Shown here: piece by piece, positions 58,286 through 64,000 of the stretch | How positions within the stretch are numbered: the stretch's first letter is position 1 | How the letters are laid out: each line of letters starts with the position of its first letter | Assembly: GCA_964368815.1 (NCBI GenBank) | Contig: CAYJDA010000009.1 | Location: 1 to 64,000 of the forward strand | DNA: 64,000 nucleotides | Direction of reading: 5' to 3' | Origin: CAYJBH01 sp964368815 | Lineage (GTDB): Bacteria > Bacillota > Clostridia > Oscillospirales > Ruminococcaceae | Made by a program: the position numbers and the translations under genes | The notes under the pieces: generated by a model | The model's input: only the letters and a program-made list of their open reading frames with translations | Databases searched by the model: none | Told to the model about the DNA's origin: nothing

Positions 58286-60406
58286 ATGAGTGTTTTCGAT
58301 CCAAGTGTAGAACCTATGCTTGAAATGTTCATCTTTGAAACTCAAACCCTGCTAGACCAGCTCGACGAGATTATGCTGGAGAGTGAGCGTTTGGGAGAGT
58401 TTAACGAAGGGGCGATTAACGAAATCTTTCGTATAATGCACACCGTTAAAGGTTCTTCTGCCATGATGGGGCTGGATGGTGTTTCCTCCCTTGCTCATCA
58501 TGTTGAGGACATGTTCTTTATTATCCGAGAAAAACCCGAAACCGCAAAGACCGACAGTTCCGGCCTGTTCGACTGTGTTTTTCAGAGTTCCGACTTTTTG
58601 AAGAATGAGGTTGAACTCCTACAAAACGACATAGAAAACTATGCTCCGACTGATTCGTCGGCAGTAGTTGCCCAAATTGTTGGCCAGCTTGCTGTATTAA
58701 AAGGCGAATCGGCTAAGCCTGCTGCGGCTACACCGGCAGCTGATGCATCGACATCTACTGCCGAGGCTTCTAATGCATCGGCACCTAATGCCGATGAAAA
58801 ACAGGGAGCTGTATCTGCGCCGGCAACGGATGCTATTGTTTACAGTGTTAAAATATTTTTTGAAGACGGTTGCCAGATGGAAAACATCCGTGCTTTCATG
58901 TTGCTAAACACAATAAAAGATATGTGTGATACGCTGGAGAGCGATCCCCCCAACCCCGAAAATAATTCCGACTGCGCCTCTGATATCGTTGCCAAAGGCC
59001 TTTTGGTGAAATTTAGCTGCGGTGGCGATCCGCAGGAGATATATGAAGCTATCGAGTCTGCCGTTAATATCAAGAGCTACGAAATTATAGGCCAAGAAGG
59101 CGGCACCATAGTAGATAATCCAAACAATTCCCAAAACGTAGCCGAAGAATCAGCTACTACTCCGCCTCCAAGTGCTCAGGCATCGCCAAAGCCGACAGCC
59201 GCACCACCTCAAACAGATTCCGCAGCAAAAAAACAAAATCTTATTAGCGTTAATCAGGGCAAACTAGACCAACTTATGGACCTTGTTGGTGAAATTGTTA
59301 CTACCGAGGCAATGGTTGCCGCCAACCCTGATTTGGATGGACTTCAGCTTGATAATTTTAACAAGGCTACCCGTCAGCTACGCAAGCTTACCGACGAGCT
59401 ACAGGATGTTGTTATGTCGATAAGAATGGTTCCGTTAAACGGGCTTTATCAGAAGATGAACAGAATTGTTCGCGACATGAGCAAAAAGCTGGATAAAGAG
59501 GTAGATCTTATTACAATCGGCGGAGATACCGAGATCGACAAAACTATTATCGACAGCATTACCGACCCGTTCATGCATATGATAAGAAACTCGATGGACC
59601 ACGGTATCGAAAACACCGAGGATAGAATTGCCGCAGGCAAAAATCCGAGAGGCCGTCTAACTCTTTCCGCTCAAAACGTAGGCGGTGAGATTGTTATTAA
59701 CATTATTGATGACGGTGGCGGACTTAACAGCGAAAAAATACTGGCTAAGGCTAAGAAAAACGGCATACTTACTAAGCCGGAAAATGAATATACCACTGCC
59801 GAAATTAATCAGATGATTATGTTGGCCGGTTTTTCTACTAACGAAAATGTTACCGAATTTTCGGGACGTGGTGTTGGTATGGACGTTGTTCGACAGAACA
59901 TTGAAAAATGTAACGGTAGTATCTCGGTAGAGAGTGAGATGGGCAAAGGAAGCACCTTCACCATCAAAATCCCGCTAACACTTGCCATTGTTGAGGGCAT
60001 GAAACTTTCGGTAGGAAACTCTATTTTCACAATTCCGATAACCTCGATAAAGCAATCCTTTAAGGTTGCCGATAAGAGCCAAATTTTGCATGATGTAGAC
60101 TCAAATGAGATGATAATGCTACGTGGCGACTGCTACCGAATAATCAGACTTCATCAAAAGTTTGATTTCCCAACCGAAAAAACAAATATTGAAGATGGCA
60201 TTCTTATCCTGGTTGAGAGCGAGAAAAAGAAAGCCTGCATCTTTGCCGATGAGCTTATAGGAGAACAACAGGTTGTTGTTAAATCCTTCCCCACCTTCCT
60301 GAATGGATACGACATTAAAAGTTCCGGCCTTGCCGGCTGTACCATTCTTGGTGATGGAAGCATAAGCCTGATTCTGGATGCCAACAAACTTCTATATAAT
60401 AACTGA
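58286..60406 (+). CDS. cheA: Chemotaxis histidine kinase CheA
   Basis: Autophosphorylates at His52 (IMHTVKGSS) in the P1 domain. P2 (about 190-275) follows a Pro/Ala/Ser linker, then the dimerisation helices (about 325-395), the HATPase domain with N-box HMIRNSMDHGIE and G-boxes DDGGG and GRGVGMDVV, and a C-terminal CheW-like domain. It is 706 aa. It leads cheA-cheW-cheR-cheB behind a sigma-28-type promoter. cheY, cheC and cheD are not in the window. Confidence 0.96.
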   Translation: MSVFDPSVEPMLEMFIFETQTLLDQLDEIMLESERLGEFNEGAINEIFRIMHTVKGSSAMMGLDGVSSLAHHVEDMFFIIREKPETAKTDSSGLFDCVFQSSDFLKNEVELLQNDIENYAPTDSSAVVAQIVGQLAVLKGESAKPAAATPAADASTSTAEASNASAPNADEKQGAVSAPATDAIVYSVKIFFEDGCQMENIRAFMLLNTIKDMCDTLESDPPNPENNSDCASDIVAKGLLVKFSCGGDPQEIYEAIESAVNIKSYEIIGQEGGTIVDNPNNSQNVAEESATTPPPSAQASPKPTAAPPQTDSAAKKQNLISVNQGKLDQLMDLVGEIVTTEAMVAANPDLDGLQLDNFNKATRQLRKLTDELQDVVMSIRMVPLNGLYQKMNRIVRDMSKKLDKEVDLITIGGDTEIDKTIIDSITDPFMHMIRNSMDHGIENTEDRIAAGKNPRGRLTLSAQNVGGEIVINIIDDGGGLNSEKILAKAKKNGILTKPENEYTTAEINQMIMLAGFSTNENVTEFSGRGVGMDVVRQNIEKCNGSISVESEMGKGSTFTIKIPLTLAIVEGMKLSVGNSIFTIPITSIKQSFKVADKSQILHDVDSNEMIMLRGDCYRIIRLHQKFDFPTEKTNIEDGILILVESEKKKACIFADELIGEQQVVVKSFPTFLNGYDIKSSGLAGCTILGDGSISLILDANKLLYNN

Positions 60407-60419
60407 TGAGGGGTAGGAA

Positions 60420-60896
60420 ATGAGTGATGTTAGTACAACAGATATCGTAAAAGATGATTTAAGCGGAAGATATCTAACCTTTTATATTGACGAGAGCCTT
60501 TACGGCGTTGAACTTTTAAACGTGGTGGAAATAATTTCCATCCAGGCAATAACCAAGATACCGCGTCTTCCCGAACACCTAAAAGGAATTATAAACCTAA
60601 GGGGAAAATTAGTTCCGATTATCGACGTTCGCACCAAGTTTATGTTGGAGCAAAAGGAATACGACGATATGACCAGTATTGTTATGCTTAACTATCAGAG
60701 TATGCAGCTGGGAATTATTGTTGACAGGGTTAGCGACGTTGCAAATGCAGACAAAAACGCAAGGGTGGGACTTCCTAACCTCGGAGAAGTAGAGCGCAAT
60801 AAGTATCTTAACAATGTTATGAAGGTGGACGAACGATTAGTTCTTACACTCGATCTCGACAGCTTCTTCGAAGAAGATTTACAGATTAGGGGTTAG
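60420..60896 (+). CDS. cheW: Chemotaxis coupling protein CheW
   Basis: Links receptors to CheA. It is 158 aa with the CheW signature FYIDESLYGVELLNVVEI and HLKGIINLRGKLVPIIDVR. It starts 13 bases after cheA and six bases before cheR. Confidence 0.95.
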   Translation: MSDVSTTDIVKDDLSGRYLTFYIDESLYGVELLNVVEIISIQAITKIPRLPEHLKGIINLRGKLVPIIDVRTKFMLEQKEYDDMTSIVMLNYQSMQLGIIVDRVSDVANADKNARVGLPNLGEVERNKYLNNVMKVDERLVLTLDLDSFFEEDLQIRG

Positions 60897-60902
60897 TTTT
60901 TA

Positions 60903-61721
60903 ATGATTTCCATTACCGACGGTGAGTTTTTAGAGCTTGTTAGTTTTGTTTATAACAAATACGGAATTACGCTTGAAAAAAAACGTGTTCTGGTTGAAGG
61001 GCGGTTAAACGGAGTTTTGTCTCAAAGAGGCATCACAAAATTTTCTGATTATCTTTCAATACTCTATGCCGATAAAACAGGTGAAGAGCTAAACATTTTG
61101 CTAAACAAGATAACCACTAATCACACATACTTCATGCGTGAACAGGAGCATTTCGATTTTTTGCTTAACACTGCCCTTCCCGAGCTGGAAAAATCGCAGG
61201 CAGGCTCAAGATCTTTAAAAATATGGTCGGCCGGTTGCAGCAGTGGGCAGGAAGCATATACAATGGCAATGGTTATTGCGGAATATTTCGGCTCGAAAAA
61301 ATCATCATGGGACACAATTATTCTGGCTACCGACATTTCCCACAGCGTCATGAATAAAGCAAAACTTGCCACCTATCCGTTAGAGGGATTGCCTGCAATT
61401 CCTAAAGAATGGCAGGAGAAATACATAAAGGTCAACAGTCAAGCCAATACATTCACCATGGTTGATAGTATTCGCCGTGAAGTTATGTATCGGCCACTTA
61501 ACCTAATGGAACCGTTCAACTTTAAGAATAAGCGTCCGTTCGACATTATTTTTTGCAGAAATGTTATGATCTATTTCGACCAACCCACCAAGGACAGGTT
61601 GGTAGAAAACTTTTATGACGTAACGGCGCCGGGCGGATATCTTTGCATAGGACACAGCGAGAGTATTAACCGAAATGCTACCAGATACAATTTTGTTAAA
61701 CCTGCAATCTACAAACGATAG
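60903..61721 (+). CDS. cheR: Chemotaxis methyltransferase CheR
   Basis: Methylates receptor glutamates using S-adenosylmethionine. It is 272 aa, with a small helical N-terminal domain (about 1-75) and the methyltransferase domain with WSAGCSSGQEAYT as SAM-binding loop and CRNVMIYF near the C-terminus. Tight spacing on both sides supports operon membership. Confidence 0.95.
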   Translation: MISITDGEFLELVSFVYNKYGITLEKKRVLVEGRLNGVLSQRGITKFSDYLSILYADKTGEELNILLNKITTNHTYFMREQEHFDFLLNTALPELEKSQAGSRSLKIWSAGCSSGQEAYTMAMVIAEYFGSKKSSWDTIILATDISHSVMNKAKLATYPLEGLPAIPKEWQEKYIKVNSQANTFTMVDSIRREVMYRPLNLMEPFNFKNKRPFDIIFCRNVMIYFDQPTKDRLVENFYDVTAPGGYLCIGHSESINRNATRYNFVKPAIYKR

Positions 61722-61728
61722 GTAAGTT

Positions 61729-62763
61729 ATGAATAAAATCAGACTTTTAATTGCTGACGACTCGCTACTTTTTAGAGAGATGCTTAAAAAGCAACTTAGC
61801 GAAGACCCCAGAATAGAGGTTGTTGGAATTGCAATCGATGGTAACGATACGCTTTCACAGGCGGCTCGTTTAAAGCCTGATGTTATTAGTCTTGATGTTG
61901 AGATGCCTAAAGTAAATGGAATTGAATTATTGAAAAAAATGATACCACAAAATCCGATACCTGTTGTTGTTGTAACCGGTAGTGCTATATCGGCCTTTGA
62001 TGCGATAGCCTCCGGTGCTGTTGACTTTATACGTAAGCCGACCGTTAAGGGACCAAAAGACCTTGAAGATTTTTCAAAAGAACTTGCCGCAAAAATTAAA
62101 ACTGCCGCAATTGCTAAGGTTAAAGCTTCCTCCGCCGCTACCTCACCGGTAAAATCCATAGCAACAATACTAAAAGGATCGATAAGTAAATCTAAAATAA
62201 TTGCTATAGGTGCTTCTACCGGAGGAACCGAGGCGGTTTTAGAGGTAGTTAAAAATTTACCGAAAAATTCTCCCGGTGTTGTTATCACCCAGCACATGCC
62301 GGCAGTTTTTACCAATATGTATGCGCAACGCCTTAACAGAATTTGCTCTTTGGAGGTTAAGGAGGCTAAGGATGGCGACAGAGTTTTACCCGGAACCGCC
62401 ATAGTTGCCGCCGGCGAATTTCAGATGAAGCTTTTATCGGATGCAAACGGGTATTATGTTTCCAGCAAACCGGGCGACAAGGTTAGCGGCCATTGTCCCT
62501 CGGTTGATGTTCTATTTAGCTCTGTGGCGAAATCGGCAGGGCGAAATGCTGTTGGTGTTATTCTAACCGGCATGGGCGCAGACGGCGCTAAAGGACTTTT
62601 AGAGATGAAGAATAAGGGTGCGTACACCATCGGACAGGACGAGCAGAGCTGCATTGTTTACGGAATGCCGATGGAGGCGTTTAAACTCGGTGCGGTTAAA
62701 ACCCAGCTATCACTATCCGACATTGCCCCACATATTGTTAAACAATTTAATAACGAGGTATAA
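61729..62763 (+). CDS. cheB: Chemotaxis response regulator / methylesterase CheB
   Basis: Demethylates and deamidates receptors when phosphorylated by CheA. The 344-aa protein has a receiver domain with Asp10, Asp11 and the phospho-acceptor Asp56 (SLDVEMP), a linker (about 115-155), and the methylesterase domain with GASTGGTEA (catalytic Ser), TQHMPA (His) and GMGADGAKG (Asp). bioY follows after 17 bases but is functionally unrelated. Confidence 0.96.
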   Translation: MNKIRLLIADDSLLFREMLKKQLSEDPRIEVVGIAIDGNDTLSQAARLKPDVISLDVEMPKVNGIELLKKMIPQNPIPVVVVTGSAISAFDAIASGAVDFIRKPTVKGPKDLEDFSKELAAKIKTAAIAKVKASSAATSPVKSIATILKGSISKSKIIAIGASTGGTEAVLEVVKNLPKNSPGVVITQHMPAVFTNMYAQRLNRICSLEVKEAKDGDRVLPGTAIVAAGEFQMKLLSDANGYYVSSKPGDKVSGHCPSVDVLFSSVAKSAGRNAVGVILTGMGADGAKGLLEMKNKGAYTIGQDEQSCIVYGMPMEAFKLGAVKTQLSLSDIAPHIVKQFNNEV

Positions 62764-62780
62764 ACAAATAAAGGAAAAAT

Positions 62781-63320
62781 ATGCAAAGAATAAAAACTGC
62801 ATCACTTGCTAAAACCGCCATGTTTACCGCGATTATTGCGGTTCTCTCCCAGATAGCGGTACCACTTGGATTTACACCGGTTCCGGTTAGCCTTGGCACA
62901 CTTGGAATCCTGCTTGCGGCAGGACTGTTAAAATTTCCTTACGGAATCGTTTCTGTATCGGTTTATATACTCTTAGGCACGATTGGTCTTCCTGTATTCG
63001 CAAACTTCGGCTCCGGAATAGGGACACTTGCAGGCCCGACAGGCGGTTTTATTTTAGGATATCTTGCGGCGGCTATAATTGTTGGCTTAATTTTAAACAT
63101 TAACAAGGGAAGGATTGCAACAGCCGCATCACTTATTCTTGCCACGGTAGCAATCTATGTTTGTGGGGTTATAGGTTTTATGGTGATAACCCAAAACAAT
63201 TTAACCGCAACCCTTACCGCAACGGTTTTACCGTTTTTAATTGGCGATGCTGTTAAAATAATAGTTGCATATATAGCAATTCGTAGAATGAAACCTATTT
63301 TAAACAAGGAATTTAACTAA
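62781..63320 (+). CDS. bioY: Biotin transporter substrate-binding component BioY
   Basis: The biotin-specific S component of an ECF transporter. It is 179 aa with about six membrane helices and the BioY blocks SQIAVPLGFTPVPVSLGTLG, GPTGGFILGY and LPFLIGDAVKI. No ECF ATPase or T component is nearby, so a shared group II module elsewhere is implied. It lies close behind cheB and may be co-transcribed. There is no BirA-type operator that I can see. Confidence 0.92.
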   Translation: MQRIKTASLAKTAMFTAIIAVLSQIAVPLGFTPVPVSLGTLGILLAAGLLKFPYGIVSVSVYILLGTIGLPVFANFGSGIGTLAGPTGGFILGYLAAAIIVGLILNINKGRIATAASLILATVAIYVCGVIGFMVITQNNLTATLTATVLPFLIGDAVKIIVAYIAIRRMKPILNKEFN

Positions 63321-63322
63321 CC

Positions 63323-64000
63323 ATGTCTTTTATCGATTTCATAAAAAAAAACACAAAAAGAATAACAGCACTAACCCTGTGTGTCACGCTTGTTTTATTA
63401 ATTCCGGCTACAACCGTTGAAGCGGCAAATTATATCGTAGCTACCGAGCCTCCCTTTACGGGGGAGGCGTTAGTTGTGACCAACATTACCGAATCGGGAC
63501 TTTTTAGCTCTACTACATCAAACACTACCATATCATCATCTGTAAACTCTCGCCAAATTGCAAGCACATCACCCCCATTAGAGACCGACCCCAAAGAAAC
63601 AATTATCGGCTACGATGAAAATGGATTAGGGTTACTCGACCCATCTGCATTTATAACTGAAATTCCACCGCCAACCGAGGATTTACCGGTGGACGGTAGC
63701 TTAGAAGATCTGCCGGAAGATATTGTAACCGATTATGCGGTAAACTATGAAAAATCCCTAAGGGTGTTGCTTACATACAATAGCAGTACATACTCCTCAC
63801 TTGATTTTAAGGTTGTTCATGTAGGCGACCACTGCACTGTATGGACTCCTGTCGGGACGGAGTACAGCCCTATCACCACCTCGCAGGCAACTACCATCGG
63901 CAACGAGTTTGACGATAAATACAATGATATGGTTGCGGCGTTTGCCGACCCTATGGACAGTAAATACAGTAAAGGTGATCTCGACAACGACGGCAAAATT
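63323..64000 (+). CDS. Secreted protein, N-terminal part, cut by window end
   Basis: An open frame of 226 codons from ATG 63323 (two bases after the bioY stop) to the window edge, with no stop. The first 36 residues form a signal peptide (basic start, ALTLCVTLVLLIPATT, likely cleavage after VEA). A Ser/Thr/Pro-rich stretch (about 55-130) follows, then a folded part containing GDHCTVWTPV and GNEFDDKYNDMVAAF and ending in a calcium-loop-like DLDNDGK. The folded part resembles the pro-domain side of clostridial secreted metalloproteases, which is a tentative reading. Upstream coupling to bioY is likely incidental. Confidence 0.7.
   Translation, partial: MSFIDFIKKNTKRITALTLCVTLVLLIPATTVEAANYIVATEPPFTGEALVVTNITESGLFSSTTSNTTISSSVNSRQIASTSPPLETDPKETIIGYDENGLGLLDPSAFITEIPPPTEDLPVDGSLEDLPEDIVTDYAVNYEKSLRVLLTYNSSTYSSLDFKVVHVGDHCTVWTPVGTEYSPITTSQATTIGNEFDDKYNDMVAAFADPMDSKYSKGDLDNDGKI

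Noticed and set aside
61503..62402. 299-codon open frame antisense to cheB and the end of cheR
   Set aside because: It lies entirely opposite convincing chemotaxis genes and its product is low-complexity Ser/Ile-rich with no family pattern.
62764..62780. Riboswitch or biotin operator before bioY
   Set aside because: Only 17 bases separate cheB and bioY; there is no room for a structured leader and no BirA-type palindrome.

Overview
The window looks like chromosome from an anaerobic, motile, low-to-moderate GC Firmicute of the class Clostridia, probably an uncultured gut-type Oscillospirales or similar lineage. The evidence is gene content: a V/A-type ATPase, rubredoxin with a flavodiiron protein, a CD1247-type protein beside efp, a YlmC/YmxH sporulation-family protein, DegV, a PASTA protein and a CD1871A-type small protein. 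Promoters are consistently of the sigma-A kind with 17-bp spacers. A run of exactly 100 N inside a tandem repeat (44327-44426) marks a scaffold gap, so this is a draft or metagenome assembly. I see no phage, transposon, CRISPR array, rRNA or tRNA.

Layout. 1-6600: a hairpin repeat array, tmk, a GNAT-like gene, a second hairpin repeat array, mltG, a U32 tRNA-hydroxylation-type gene, a HAD phosphatase and a MATE exporter. 6600-11400: a PAS-PAS-GGDEF-GAF diguanylate cyclase, an AEC transporter and an unusual fusion of a [FeFe]-hydrogenase-like domain to GGDEF. 11500-17200: a 59-aa ORF, the efp operon, rubredoxin, flavodiiron protein, an APH-like kinase, a nitroreductase and an MFS transporter. 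17200-26850: degV and a complete nine-gene V-type ATPase operon whose K subunit carries the sodium-binding residues. 26900-32700: SPFH/NfeD membrane pair, a GH13 amylase-type enzyme and glycogen phosphorylase in one gene series. 32700-36200: zapA, a long U32 gene, tsaE and tsaB. 36260-41130: an ABC exporter and a kinase-less eight-PASTA membrane protein.

41150-51900: two chemoreceptors flank two redox loci. One is a TlpA lipoprotein, CD1871A-type peptide and NapH-like Fe-S membrane protein. The other is a three-gene xanthine-dehydrogenase-like set in which the molybdopterin and Fe-S subunits have lost their cofactor motifs while staying open, co-directional with an M23 peptidase. 52100-58000: a ymxH-like gene, then (minus strand) a FliK/YlqG-like gene, an FlhB C-domain protein, a PilZ protein, a large FtsA-like ATPase and hslO. 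58200-62800: cheA-cheW-cheR-cheB behind a sigma-28-type promoter, followed by bioY and the start of a secreted protein cut by the window end.

Together the genes point to sodium-based energetics, glycogen use, c-di-GMP signalling (two GGDEF proteins, one PilZ receptor) and chemotaxis. The most unusual items are the hydrogenase-like/GGDEF fusion, the degenerate molybdenum-hydroxylase trio with its peptidase neighbour, the hairpin repeat arrays, and the operon joining an FtsA-like ATPase with PilZ and flagellar-export homologues.
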